DNA of 57,153 bases from Gemmatimonadetes bacterium 13_1_40CM_69_22 (GTDB taxonomy: Bacteria > Gemmatimonadota > Gemmatimonadetes > Gemmatimonadales > GWC2-71-9): positions 1 to 57,153 of the forward strand of contig MNEL01000013.1 in NCBI GenBank assembly GCA_001917665.1, in the 5' to 3' direction. Made by a program: the position numbers and the translations under genes. Shown here piece after piece: positions 1-11,975 of the stretch. The notes beneath the pieces are model-generated. The model was given only the letters and a program-made list of their open reading frames with translations. It searched no databases and was not told the DNA's origin. Position 1 is the stretch's first letter. Each line of letters starts with the position of its first letter.

Positions 1-8
1 CCCGGGGC

Positions 9-1250
9 TTAGGCCACCCCCGCCATCGCCGCCGTCACCAGCAAGGCGCGCACGAGGCCGAGCGCGCCCTCGGTGTTTTCATACCACTCCGTCGCGAGAT
101 GGGCGTCGCCGGCCTTCCCGCCCGCGCCCAGCGCGATCGCCGGGATGCCGAGGGCGATCGGCACGTTCGCGTCGGTGGAGGCGCTCGCGAGCTCGGCGTC
201 CCGGCCCAGCACCCGGTTGGCCGCGACCGCGGCCTGGACCAGCGGATGGGTGCGCGGCGTGACGCCCGACGGGCGGTCGCCGACGGGCTGGCGCTCGAGC
301 CGCAGCGGCGGCGTGCCGGAGGCGCGACGCCGGTTTTCATCGTCGAGCGCGCGGTCGAGCGCGGCGCCGACGGTGACGTCGAGCTGAGCGAGCGCCTTGG
401 GGTCTTCGCTGCGCAGGTCCAGGTCGAGCCACGCTTCCTGCGGGATGGAGTTGAGTCCGGTGCCACCCCCCAGCCGCACGACCGCGCAGGTGGTGCGTGG
501 CGCTTTGGACGCGGGCAAATCGGCGAGCAGGGCAGTCGCGCGGCCCACGGCGTTCGCGGGGTTGGCGACGCCGAATGCGGCCCAGGAGTGCCCGCCCGGG
601 CCGCGGAAGGTGAGGCGGTAACGCTTGGAGCCAAGCGCGCGGTGGACCACACGCTCGAGGCCCGCGCCGTCCAGCGCGATGAACGCGACCGGCTTCCCGT
701 CTCCGGTTTCCCGGTTCCCGTTGAGGAGGTATTTCACACCGCGCAGATCCCCCGATCCCTCCTCCCCCACGGTGGCCGCAAACAACAGCGGCCGGGTGAT
801 GGGCACCCGTGCGGCGACGAGCGCCTCTGCCACTGCGACGAGCGCGGCTAAGCCGCGCGCGTTATCGCTGATGCCGGGGCCCTCGAGCCGCTGGCCCCGC
901 CGCTCGACGGCAACGTTCACCTCGGGCCCGAACACCGTGTCCAGGTGCGCCGAGAGGACAACGGGCGCGTGTAGGGGCGCAGCATGCTGCGCCTCTACGT
1001 CGGCCCTGCCCCCGTTACGGCCCATCCAGCCGTGCACGTTGCCGACTGCGTCGATCAGGACGTCCTGGAGGCCAACGTCGCGGAACAGCTCGGCTACGTG
1101 GGCGGCGCGGCGGCCTTCGGCGCCCGTGGGGGCCGGGATCGCGGACACTGCGGCCTGCCGCGCGAGCGTCACCTCATCGGTGCGCTCGAGGTGCTGGCGC
1201 GCCGCGCGGATGCGCTCGTGCGCGAGCAGGCGAGAGATGTTCTGATCCAC
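9..1250 (-). CDS. M20-family zinc metallopeptidase
   Basis: Predicted cytoplasmic di-zinc exopeptidase or aminoacylase-type hydrolase of the M20/ArgE/PepT family. The 413-residue protein shows the family landmarks in order: SAHLDTVF (first metal His and catalytic Asp), ISDNARG (bridging Asp), EEG (catalytic and metal Glu), a central dimerisation segment around FRGPGGHSWAAFG, and a C-terminal metal region near GDAHLATEWYE. There is no signal peptide. The start is GTG and the gene is divergent from the metallolyase gene, 53 bases away. Residues near 85-93 (AQHAAPLH) are encoded by a 28-bp palindromic repeat inserted in frame between the N-terminal region and the first metal motif. The true substrate cannot be told from sequence. 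Confidence 0.9.
   Translation of the reverse strand: MDQNISRLLAHERIRAARQHLERTDEVTLARQAAVSAIPAPTGAEGRRAAHVAELFRDVGLQDVLIDAVGNVHGWMGRNGGRADVEAQHAAPLHAPVVLSAHLDTVFGPEVNVAVERRGQRLEGPGISDNARGLAALVAVAEALVAARVPITRPLLFAATVGEEGSGDLRGVKYLLNGNRETGDGKPVAFIALDGAGLERVVHRALGSKRYRLTFRGPGGHSWAAFGVANPANAVGRATALLADLPASKAPRTTCAVVRLGGGTGLNSIPQEAWLDLDLRSEDPKALAQLDVTVGAALDRALDDENRRRASGTPPLRLERQPVGDRPSGVTPRTHPLVQAAVAANRVLGRDAELASASTDANVPIALGIPAIALGAGGKAGDAHLATEWYENTEGALGLVRALLVTAAMAGVA
971..998. repeat. Dispersed 28-bp palindrome, copy 1 (inside M20 peptidase)
   Basis: Near-perfect palindrome with left arm GTAGGGGCGCAGCA and centre GCATGC; one mismatch in the right arm. It is read in frame by the peptidase gene as AQHAAPLH. 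Further copies lie at 21985-22012 and 49900-49926. Confidence 0.9.
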
Positions 1251-1303
1251 CGATTCACACTAACTCGCTTGACGGTGCCCGGCGAGTGGGCGACACTTCC
1301 GCC

Positions 1304-2536
1304 ATGGAGGAGCGCGAGCTGATTTACGACTGGAACCGCTCGCCCGCAGCGCTCGACTGGTCGCGGGCGCGGGTCGACCTGAACGACGAGACCCTGCGCG
1401 ATGGGCTGCAGTCCCCCTCGGTCCGGGACCCGTCCCTCGAGGTCAAGAAGCGGCTGCTCCACCTCATGGCCGACATCGGTATCGTGGCGGCGGACATCGG
1501 GTTGCCCGGGGCGGGTCCGCGGGTGGTGGAGCAGGTGCGCGTGCTGGCCCGGGAGATCCGGGACCAGAAGCTGCCCGTCTTCCCGAACTGCGCGGCTCGC
1601 ACAGTGATTGCGGACGTCGAGCCGATCGTCCGGGTCGCCGCAGAGATCGGGATCCCCATCGAGGCCGCCACCTTCATCGGCTCCTCTCCGATCCGGCAAT
1701 ACGCCGAAGACTGGACGCTGGACCACATCCTCCGCTCCACCGAGGAAGCCGTGTCGTATGCCGTCAAGCACGGCCTCCCCGTCATGTACGTGACCGAAGA
1801 CACAACCCGCGCGAAGCCCGAGGCTCTCAAGGCGTTGTACGGCGCGGCGATCGACTGCGGCGCGACACGGATATGTCTCGCGGATACGGTCGGCCATGCG
1901 ACACCAGACGGCGTAAAGGCGTTGGTGACATTCGTCAAGCGTGAAATCGTCACGGACAAACGGGTGAAGATCGACTGGCACGGGCACCGCGACCGCGGGA
2001 TGGGACTGATCAACTGTCTCGCCGCCATCGAGGCCGGTGTGGACCGCGTGCATGCCACCGCCCTGGGCGTGGGCGAGCGGGTCGGCAACGCCGAGATGGA
2101 CCTCCTGATCGTAAACCTCAAGCTGCTGGGTACTCATCGACACGACATCGCCAAGCTGCCGGAATACTGCCGGCTCGTGGCGGACGCCGTCGGCGTGCCG
2201 ATCCCGGTGAACTATCCGGTGCTCGGCGCCGACGCGTTCCGCACCGGCACCGGCGTCCATGCGGCGGCCATCATCAAGGCGAAGAAGAAGGGCCACGCCT
2301 GGCTCGCGGACCGGGTGTACAGCTCGGTGCCGGCCGAAGAGTTCGGGCTCGAGCAGAAGATCGAGATCTCACCGGTCTCGGGGCTCTCGAACGTGAAGTA
2401 CTGGCTCGAGACCCACGGCTACGACGCCGAAGACGAAGCGGCGTGCCGCGTCCTGTTCGAAGCGGCGAAGCGTACCGACCGCGTGCTCTCGGACGAAGAG
2501 TGCCATCGCTTGGTCAGGCAAGGGGCATGGCGGTAG
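1304..2536 (+). CDS. 2-isopropylmalate/homocitrate synthase-family protein (DRE-TIM metallolyase)
   Basis: TIM-barrel enzyme of the HMGL-like family, which condenses or cleaves acyl-CoA and 2-oxo acids using a divalent metal. The sequence shows NDETLRDGLQ near the N-terminus (metal Asp and catalytic Arg), the barrel strand ending in WHGHRDRG with the His-x-His metal pair, and GERVGNAEMD as the conserved C-terminal barrel motif, followed by a communication-type segment (GADAFRTGTGVHAAA). There is no LeuA regulatory domain, so homocitrate synthase, citramalate synthase or a short isopropylmalate synthase are all possible. I prefer the ATG at 1304 over an in-frame GTG at 1286. The stop overlaps the next gene by 10 bases, so translation is probably coupled. 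Confidence 0.85.
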   Translation: MEERELIYDWNRSPAALDWSRARVDLNDETLRDGLQSPSVRDPSLEVKKRLLHLMADIGIVAADIGLPGAGPRVVEQVRVLAREIRDQKLPVFPNCAARTVIADVEPIVRVAAEIGIPIEAATFIGSSPIRQYAEDWTLDHILRSTEEAVSYAVKHGLPVMYVTEDTTRAKPEALKALYGAAIDCGATRICLADTVGHATPDGVKALVTFVKREIVTDKRVKIDWHGHRDRGMGLINCLAAIEAGVDRVHATALGVGERVGNAEMDLLIVNLKLLGTHRHDIAKLPEYCRLVADAVGVPIPVNYPVLGADAFRTGTGVHAAAIIKAKKKGHAWLADRVYSSVPAEEFGLEQKIEISPVSGLSNVKYWLETHGYDAEDEAACRVLFEAAKRTDRVLSDEECHRLVRQGAWR

Positions 2537-4149
2537 GGTCATTTCGCGACATCGAAAAGGCGTACTTCGACCTGCGGTGGCACCTCGACCCTGTGGCCGC
2601 CACGCAGGCCGGGGTGAAGACCCACGACGACCGGTACGGCCGCTACAGCCCGGCCGCCCTCGCGCCGCATCTCGCTGCGCTCAAGTCACTCGCGGGCGCG
2701 CTCGAGGAAACCACCGCCGACGGGCTGGAAAACGAGATCGATCGGACCGCCCTGCTGAACGACATGCGGGTGGCGCTGCGGCGGTTCGAGCGCGAGCGGC
2801 CGCAGGCGAAGAGCCCGGCGTTCTGGCTGCACCATCTGCTCGGCGGCCTGCACTTTCTCTTGGGGCGGGGCGACCGGAGCGGTGGAGAGCGCGCCCGCGC
2901 CCTGATCGGGCGCCTCGAGGACGTGCCGCGCCTGCTCGACGATGCGCGCGCCACGTTGGTCGAGCCGGTGCGGGTGTTCGTGGAGACGGCGCTGCGGATC
3001 AACGAGGGGGGGCTGCTGCTGGTGCGGGGGATCGGCGACGCGATCACGGATCCCGCCCCCGGACCGGCCGACGTGCTGCGGCTGGCGGTCGAGAAGGCGG
3101 CCGAGGCGATGACGGCGTTCGAGCACGATCTGGAGCGCTGGCTCGAGTCGGCCTCCGAGCACTTCGCGCTGGGTGAAGACGACTTCAACTTCCGGCTGCA
3201 CTACGAGCACGCGCTGCGCGACACGGCACCGGAGCTGTGGCGCTACGGGCTTCATCTCAAGGAGGAAGTCGAGACGGATTTGTCCGGCCGGGCAGCGCGG
3301 CTCGACGGACGGAAGACGTGGCAGGAGGTAGTCGATCGGCTCCGCGCCGATCACCCGCCCGCGGATGGGCTCGTCGAGGCGTACGCCCGGGAAATGGTAC
3401 GGGCGCGCGACTTCGTGGCCGAGCGTGGGCTCGCGCCCATACCCGAGGCCCCGCTCGACGTCGTCCCCACGCCCGCCTTCATGCGGCCCGTGATCCCGTT
3501 CGCCGCGTACGACAGCCCCGGCGCGTATTCGAGCGACCGCACGGGCTGGTTCTACGTCACCGTTCCCGACCCCAAGCTGCCCCCCGGCATGCAGGAGCGA
3601 GTGCTGCGCGACCACTGCCGGCACGAGCTCGCCGGTACGGCGCTGCACGAGGGCTACCCCGGCCATCACCTCCAGCTCGTGCACGCCCAGCAGCAGCCCT
3701 CCGACACTCGGAAGAACGTGTGGACGCCGGTCACGGTCGAAGGCTGGGCGCTGTACTGCGAAGAAATGATGGGGGAGGAAGGGTTCTACCGCTCGGAGGA
3801 GGAGCAGTTCTTCCAGCGCGTGCACCTGTTGTGGCGCGCGGTACGGGTCCTGATCGACGTGGGGCTCCATACCCGGGGGATGACGTTCGAGCAGGCGGTG
3901 GACTACATGGTGACCCACGTCAACGTGGAGCGGGCCAATGCCGAGGCGGAAGTGCGGCGCTATTGCGCCGAGCCGGCGTACCCGCTGAGCTATGCGGTGG
4001 GGCGGCGCGAGCTGCTGAAGCTGCGGGAAGACTTCCGCGCGGCGCGCGGGGCGGCGTTCACGCTGCGCCGCTTCCACGACGCGATCCTCGAGTACGGCGG
4101 CCTGCCCGTCACGCTGATCCGGTGGGGCCTGGGCCTCAATGACGCGTAG
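2527..4149 (+). CDS. DUF885 family protein (predicted metallopeptidase)
   Basis: A 540-residue mainly helical protein of the DUF885 family (PF05960), thought to be zinc peptidases. The diagnostic motif HEGYPGHH begins at about residue 375 and supplies putative metal His and catalytic Glu; a second conserved block, VEGWALYCEEMM, follows about 40 residues later. No signal peptide is visible, whereas many family members are secreted. The start is the ATG at 2527, which overlaps the upstream metallolyase stop; a longer in-frame extension from 2443 lies inside that gene and is rejected. The stop overlaps the MFS transporter start by 11 bases, giving a three-gene coupled operon. Confidence 0.9.
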   Translation: MAVGSFRDIEKAYFDLRWHLDPVAATQAGVKTHDDRYGRYSPAALAPHLAALKSLAGALEETTADGLENEIDRTALLNDMRVALRRFERERPQAKSPAFWLHHLLGGLHFLLGRGDRSGGERARALIGRLEDVPRLLDDARATLVEPVRVFVETALRINEGGLLLVRGIGDAITDPAPGPADVLRLAVEKAAEAMTAFEHDLERWLESASEHFALGEDDFNFRLHYEHALRDTAPELWRYGLHLKEEVETDLSGRAARLDGRKTWQEVVDRLRADHPPADGLVEAYAREMVRARDFVAERGLAPIPEAPLDVVPTPAFMRPVIPFAAYDSPGAYSSDRTGWFYVTVPDPKLPPGMQERVLRDHCRHELAGTALHEGYPGHHLQLVHAQQQPSDTRKNVWTPVTVEGWALYCEEMMGEEGFYRSEEEQFFQRVHLLWRAVRVLIDVGLHTRGMTFEQAVDYMVTHVNVERANAEAEVRRYCAEPAYPLSYAVGRRELLKLREDFRAARGAAFTLRRFHDAILEYGGLPVTLIRWGLGLNDA

Positions 4150-5365
4150 GGAGGCCGCGTCGGCCCCCCGGCTGCCACGCCCCGTGAAGTTGTTCGGGGC
4201 AGTCTCGCTGCTCAACGATTTCGCGAGCGAGATGATCTACCCGCTGCTGCCGGCGTTCGTCACCGGCGTGCTCGGCGCGGGCCCGCAGGCGCTCGGCGCC
4301 CTCGACGGGGCGGCCGAGCTCGCCGCGTCGGTCGTGAAGTTCGGCGCGGGGCGGCTGGCGGACCGGCCAGCGCGCCGCGGGTGGCTCATCGTGCTGGGCT
4401 ACGCGATCGCCGTGCTGGTGCGGCCGATCATCGCCGTCACGGGAGCCGCGTGGCAGGTGATCGGGCTGCGGGTCGTGGACCGCATCGGGAAGGGCATCCG
4501 TACGCCGCCGCGCGATGCCCTCATGGCGGATGTCACGCCCGCGGCCATTCGGGGTCGGGCGTTCGGCCTGCAGCGCGGGATGGACCATGCCGGCGCGGTG
4601 CTCGGTCCGCTCACCGCCTGGTGGCTGCTTAAGTCGGGAAGCGCGGACGTGCGGTCGGTGATTGCTTGGAGTCTGGCGCCGGGGATTGCGGTGCTGGTGC
4701 TGGCGACATGGGCGGTGAACGAAGCTGGAGGATGGGGGAGGATGGTGGAGGTTGGGGGAGGTAACATCGCGCAGCCTCCACCGTCCTCCACCAACCTCCC
4801 CCAACCTTCACGGGCTCCGGCTCTCTTCGCGATCGCGTTTTTCTATCTTCTCCGCATGCCCGAGACGCTCATGATCCTGCGCTCCCAGCAACTCGGGGTC
4901 TCGACGACGGCAGTGCTGCTGCTCTGGGCCGCGCTGCACGTGGTGCGGTCGTCGGCGAGCTTCGCGGGCGGTCGCCTCACGGATCGCATCGGGGCGAGCC
5001 GCACCATGTGGCTGGGATGGCTGTCCTACGCGGCGATCGCGGCCGGGTTCGCGGTCGCGAGCGGCGCCGGACGGGCCTGGGCGCTATTTCTCGCGTTCGG
5101 CATGGTGGCCGGCCTCACAGAGAGCCCCGAGCGGGCGCTCGTCGCGCAATTCGCGGGCGGGCGCCAGGGGAGCGGATTCGGCCTGTACCACGGCGTGACC
5201 GGGCTGGCCGCCCTGGCCGGTGGGATCGGGCTGGGCGCGGTATTTCAGGCGTACGGTGCGAGCCCGGCGTTCCTCGGCAGCGCGGCGGGGGGGCTCGCGC
5301 TGGTGCTCGCGTGGCCGGTGGTCGGGAGGCGACGTTCGGTCCAGGTTGGTGGAGTCGCCGCCTAG
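4139..5365 (+). CDS. MFS transporter
   Basis: Inner-membrane secondary transporter of the major facilitator superfamily with about 12 predicted helices in 408 residues. The N-terminus shows SLLNDFASEMIYPLLP, typical of a bacterial MFS subgroup, and the conserved loop motif GRLADRPARRG occurs between helices 2 and 3. The RxGKGIRTPPRDAL segment is also characteristic of this subgroup. Substrate is unknown. Residues about 196-224, in the central cytoplasmic loop between the two six-helix halves, are encoded by a paired G-rich/C-rich inverted repeat (4725-4809) inserted in frame. The start ATG overlaps the DUF885 stop. Confidence 0.88.
   Translation: MTRREAASAPRLPRPVKLFGAVSLLNDFASEMIYPLLPAFVTGVLGAGPQALGALDGAAELAASVVKFGAGRLADRPARRGWLIVLGYAIAVLVRPIIAVTGAAWQVIGLRVVDRIGKGIRTPPRDALMADVTPAAIRGRAFGLQRGMDHAGAVLGPLTAWWLLKSGSADVRSVIAWSLAPGIAVLVLATWAVNEAGGWGRMVEVGGGNIAQPPPSSTNLPQPSRAPALFAIAFFYLLRMPETLMILRSQQLGVSTTAVLLLWAALHVVRSSASFAGGRLTDRIGASRTMWLGWLSYAAIAAGFAVASGAGRAWALFLAFGMVAGLTESPERALVAQFAGGRQGSGFGLYHGVTGLAALAGGIGLGAVFQAYGASPAFLGSAAGGLALVLAWPVVGRRRSVQVGGVAA
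4725..4809. repeat. Paired inverted short-repeat array inside MFS gene
   Basis: Left part (4725-4761) repeats GGAGGATGGGGGA-like units; right part (4774-4809) carries the inverse, CCTCCACCGTCCTCCACC and CCTCCCCCAACC. The two are separated by only about 12 bases, so the region can form a long imperfect hairpin. The reading frame stays open and encodes a Gly/Pro/Ser-rich loop. Confidence 0.85.
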
Positions 5366-5370
5366 TCGGT

Positions 5371-5500
5371 ATGTCGTCCAATGGGTTGGGATGTGGTCTA
5401 ATGGGTTGGGATGTGGTCTAATGGGTTGGGATGTGGTCTAATGGGTTGGGATGTGGTCTAATGGGTTGGGATGTCGTCTAACGGGTTGGGATGACGTTTC
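5371..5500. repeat. Six-copy 20-bp tandem repeat
   Basis: Units begin at 5381, 5401, 5421, 5441, 5461 and 5481, with a degenerate one before them. The consensus is ATGGGTTGGGATGTGGTCTA; the first four are identical and the last two diverge. It lies just after the MFS stop, in a gap of more than 300 bases with no credible gene. Confidence 0.95.
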
Positions 5501-5507
5501 GTGGGTA

Positions 5508-5618
5508 TGAGGGACTGAAGTCCCTGCTCGGCCCTAAAGCGTCCTGAAGGACGCTGCGACAGGACGACCCAGCGTCCTTCAGGACGCGCTGCCGTCGAGT
5601 TGGGACTTCAGTCCCTCA
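5508..5618. repeat. Nested palindromic element in intergenic region
   Basis: The outer arms are perfect 17-bp inverted repeats, TGAGGGACTGAAGTCCC at 5508-5524 and its complement at 5602-5618. Each arm is itself a near-palindrome. The inner arms, 5538-5555 (AGCGTCCTGAAGGACGCT) and 5571-5587, form a second such pair. The whole can fold as one cruciform or as four small hairpins. It may also act as terminator for the MFS operon, but there is no T-run. Confidence 0.9.
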
Positions 5619-5621
5619 TAT

Positions 5622-5671
5622 CTCCACGAGGGAGATCCACCCGGTCCTCCACGAGGGAGATTCACCCGTTC
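5622..5671. repeat. Two-copy direct repeat upstream of M14 peptidase
   Basis: CTCCACGAGGGAGA followed by TCCACCCGGTC or TTCACCCGTTC occurs twice, directly before the M14 start at 5689. Each copy contains a small hairpin, TCTCC/GGAGA. I see no clear promoter in it. Confidence 0.75.
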
Positions 5672-5688
5672 CTCCCGATGAGCCGACC

Positions 5689-7278
5689 ATGAACACCGGG
5701 CCGTTCCTCAATCTGCTCTTCGCGGCCCTCGCAGCCACTGCGCCGGGGCTCGCGGCCCAGGCGCTCCCACAGACGACAGCCGAGCGGACGAACTATGCAG
5801 CCACGTCCACCAATGCCGAGGTGGGCGCCTTCCTCGACAGCCTCGAGCTCGCCGGGGTGCCCGTCCGAGTCTCCGAGATGGGCACGACCGCGCTCGGCAA
5901 GCCGATCTACTTCGTCATCGCCTCCGACCCAACGGTGACATCCGCGGGCGAAGCGGCGGCGTCCGGGAAGTTGGTGGTCTACCTCCAGGCAAACATCCAC
6001 GGCGGGGAAGTGGAAGGGAAGGAAGCCGTGCTCGCCGTGCTGCGCGAACTGGCGGGACCGCGGCGCGAGCTGCTGCAGAAGCTGGTGGTCCTCGTTGCGC
6101 CGGACTACAACCCCGACGGCAACGACGCGTTCGGCCCGCAGGCGGCGAACCGCTCCGAGCAGAACGGCCCTGCGCTGGTCGGACAGCGCGCCGACGGGAA
6201 GAACCTCGACCTGAACCGCGATTACTTCAAGGCCGAAGCGCCCGAGACCCGCGCGTCGCTCGCCCGGGTCTACACCACCTGGGACCCGGCGCTGATGGTG
6301 GACCTCCACACCACCGACGGCACGCTGCACGGCTATCAACTCACCTACGCGCCGCCGCTCGACCCCAACGGGCCCGCCGGGCCGGCGGCGTTCGTGCGGG
6401 ACCGGATGCTCCCCCCGCTCCGCAAGACACTCGAGGACAAGTACCACGAGCCGATCTTCGACTACGGCAACGTGGAGACCCCGCAAGCCCCGCAGAGCTG
6501 GGATACCTACGCTCCGCTCGGTTGGTACGGCACCAACTACGTGGGCCTGCGGGGGCGGATGGCGATCCTGTCGGAAGCGTACTCGCACGCCGACTTCAAA
6601 ACTCGCGTGCAGGTGACGCACGACTTCCTGGTCGAGATTCTCGATTACGCCGCGCTGCACGGCGACGAGATCCGCCGCCTCGAGCGCGAGGCCGACCGCC
6701 AGACCGCGCTCGAAGGGGCGGGCTCAGCCCCGCGGCCGTCGCTGGCGGTCGCCTACAAGCTGGCGTCGCGCGGCGTCGAGCCGGTCCGGCTCGAGGTGAT
6801 GCAGCAGATCCGCACCTACCGGCTCCCGGTAAAAGACCGCTTCGTCGATTCTCTCACCCGCCCGTTACCGGCCGGCTACTTCCTCCCCGCGGCGGACAGC
6901 GACGTCGCCGCTCTGCTCCGGCTCCACGGCATCCAGGTGCAACGGCTCGCTCAAGAGTGGACCGACACGGTGGGAGTCCTCACGGGGACCGAGCTCAAGT
7001 GGGCGACGCGGGAGTTTCAGGGACACCATCTGCTGGAGGTCACGGGGACCTGGGCCCGCACGTCGCGCAGCGTGCTGGCCGGTAGCTACTTCGTGTCCAC
7101 GGCCCAGCCGCTCGGCAGGCTCGTCTTCGCCCTGCTCGAGCCGGAGGGTTTCGGGCTGGCGCGCTGGGGCGCGTTCAGCGGGGTGCCCGGCTCGGAGCTG
7201 GGCGCCTCCTCGGGGCTCGAGTTCCCGGTATGGCGGGCGGAGCGGGAGCCCCGCGCGCCGTCACGGTTTCTCCCCTAG
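5689..7278 (+). CDS. Exported M14-family zinc carboxypeptidase
   Basis: A 529-residue protein with an N-terminal signal peptide (LLFAALAATAPGLAAQ, cleavage near residue 24) and an M14 peptidase domain. The zinc ligands are visible: HGGE with His104 and Glu107, and His207 in DLHTTDG. The substrate-binding Arg lies in KNLDLNRDY and the catalytic Glu is about residue 296 in SEAYSHADF. The C-terminal 200 residues are a non-catalytic extension seen in large periplasmic M14 peptidases. It probably trims peptides in the periplasm. It converges with the VPS10/BNR gene; stop codons are about 4 bases apart if that gene's frame is repaired. Confidence 0.9.
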   Translation: MNTGPFLNLLFAALAATAPGLAAQALPQTTAERTNYAATSTNAEVGAFLDSLELAGVPVRVSEMGTTALGKPIYFVIASDPTVTSAGEAAASGKLVVYLQANIHGGEVEGKEAVLAVLRELAGPRRELLQKLVVLVAPDYNPDGNDAFGPQAANRSEQNGPALVGQRADGKNLDLNRDYFKAEAPETRASLARVYTTWDPALMVDLHTTDGTLHGYQLTYAPPLDPNGPAGPAAFVRDRMLPPLRKTLEDKYHEPIFDYGNVETPQAPQSWDTYAPLGWYGTNYVGLRGRMAILSEAYSHADFKTRVQVTHDFLVEILDYAALHGDEIRRLEREADRQTALEGAGSAPRPSLAVAYKLASRGVEPVRLEVMQQIRTYRLPVKDRFVDSLTRPLPAGYFLPAADSDVAALLRLHGIQVQRLAQEWTDTVGVLTGTELKWATREFQGHHLLEVTGTWARTSRSVLAGSYFVSTAQPLGRLVFALLEPEGFGLARWGAFSGVPGSELGASSGLEFPVWRAEREPRAPSRFLP

Positions 7279-7282
7279 GCCG

Positions 7283-10551
<3,269 letters not shown>

Positions 10552-10621
10552 GACGGCCTCGGGATTGAGTGGAAGAGTGCGACGGCGCACCGAAAGAAAT
10601 ACGCGCGGGCCCGCCCGCGCG

Positions 10622-11845
10622 TTAGGGGCCGGCAGCGACATGCTTGACCACCGTGCCCCCCTTCATCACGAAGACGACGTGCCGGAGGGCGGTGATGTCG
10701 TCCACGGGGTTGCCGGCGAGACCGATCAGGTCGGCCTCGAGCCCGGGGGCGATCGCGCCGATCGTGTCCGCCAGCTGGAGCGACTGGGCCGCGAGCGACG
10801 TCGCCGACACGATTGCGGCCATCGGCGCCTGCCCGCCCGCCTGCACCCGGTAGATCAGCTCCTCCCAGTGCTTCCCGAAGGCGCCCGCCACCGCGTCGGT
10901 GCCGAACACGACCCGCAGCTTGGGCCGCCGCAGCGCCTGCTTGAACACCGCCAGCACCAGGGGGACGGCCCGGTGCATCTGCGCGAACCCCTCCTCGGTG
11001 TAGTTCTCGATCCCCAGAAACCGCGCCTTGTTGTCGAAGTAGTTCTGGAAGACGAGGTAGAGGTTCGGGTCGAAGAACGTGCCGTGCTCCGCCATCAGAT
11101 CGAGCGTCGCCTCGTCGAGCAGCACGCCGTGCTCGATCGACGTGGCCCCCGCCAGCACGGCGCGCCGCGCCGCCTCGGCGGCATGCGCATGCACGACGCA
11201 GCGCCGTCCATGTGCCTTCGCTTCGCCGCACGCGGCGCGCAGCTCGTCCTCGGAGAGCGTCGGGCCACCGCCTTCGCGGATGCTCTTCGAGCCGAGGATC
11301 TTGATCACGTCGGCCCCGCCCGCGACGCGTTGCTGCACGGCGCGCCGCAGCCCGTCCGCGTCGCCCGCCTCGGGCGTGATCCAGTCGAGCGAGGTGATCA
11401 CGCGTGGGCCGGGGATCGTGCCGCGCGCGATCGCGTCGCGCAGGTCGCGATCGAGCGTCGAGCCGATGCTCTGCACGGTCGTGATCCCGGCCATCAAGGC
11501 GCGGTACGCGTTCTCCTCGGTATAGAGGACGGTCTGCTCGAGCGGCTCCGAGCCGCCGGGGTCGTTATGCGCCCGGCCGTTGGCATCGAAGTGCGATGTG
11601 AGATGGACGTGCGTGTCGATCCCGCCGGGCATGACGGTGAGCCCGGCGAGGTCGTACGTCGCCGTGGTGAGCGCGGGATCGAGGCCCACGATGCGGGATC
11701 CGGCGATCACGATCGTCGTGTTCCGGGCGACGCCGCCGCGGCCGTCGAGCACCGTCCCGGCGCGGATCGTGATGGTCGCTGACTGGCCGAGGGCGAGGGA
11801 GGGGACGGTCAGTGCGACCGCGAGGGCGTGACGGGCGAGCGGCAT
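10622..11845 (-). CDS. Exported metal-dependent amidohydrolase
   Basis: A 407-residue amidohydrolase-superfamily enzyme (imidazolonepropionase/prolidase-like group) with signal peptide MPLARHALAVALTVPSLALG. Metal and active-site landmarks: GGIDTHVHLTSH (His-x-His), KILGSKSIREGG, HAHAAEAARRAV, SIEHG and GTDAVAGAFG. It probably hydrolyses peptides or cyclic amides in the periplasm. I chose the ATG at 11845 because GGAGG lies 7 bases upstream and the signal peptide starts there; the open frame continues upstream to 12112 only by chance. The 3' end lies just before the BNR gene start, on the same strand. Confidence 0.88.
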   Translation of the reverse strand: MPLARHALAVALTVPSLALGQSATITIRAGTVLDGRGGVARNTTIVIAGSRIVGLDPALTTATYDLAGLTVMPGGIDTHVHLTSHFDANGRAHNDPGGSEPLEQTVLYTEENAYRALMAGITTVQSIGSTLDRDLRDAIARGTIPGPRVITSLDWITPEAGDADGLRRAVQQRVAGGADVIKILGSKSIREGGGPTLSEDELRAACGEAKAHGRRCVVHAHAAEAARRAVLAGATSIEHGVLLDEATLDLMAEHGTFFDPNLYLVFQNYFDNKARFLGIENYTEEGFAQMHRAVPLVLAVFKQALRRPKLRVVFGTDAVAGAFGKHWEELIYRVQAGGQAPMAAIVSATSLAAQSLQLADTIGAIAPGLEADLIGLAGNPVDDITALRHVVFVMKGGTVVKHVAAGP

Positions 11846-11877
11846 GGGGAGCCTCCGAGGGTTCAAGCAGAAAAGGT

Positions 11878-11899
11878 GCGTCGGGGCAGCACCCGACGC
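11878..11899 (-). promoter_or_regulatory. Hairpin in the amidohydrolase 5' region
   Basis: A perfect 8-bp stem, GCGTCGGG/CCCGACGC with a six-base loop, about 33 bases upstream of the amidohydrolase ATG; on the minus strand it is followed by ACCTTTTC. It could be a leader hairpin, a weak attenuator or simply chance in GC-rich DNA. Confidence 0.3.
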
Positions 11900-11975
11900 C
11901 ACTGCGCTCCAGCGATCACCGACCTCAAGACGGGGGTTGACGCGACGTTGATGGATCGATTCGAGCTTCAGCACT

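Noticed and set aside
5371-5500. CRISPR array
   Set aside because: The 20-bp units are directly joined without unique spacers and no cas gene is nearby.
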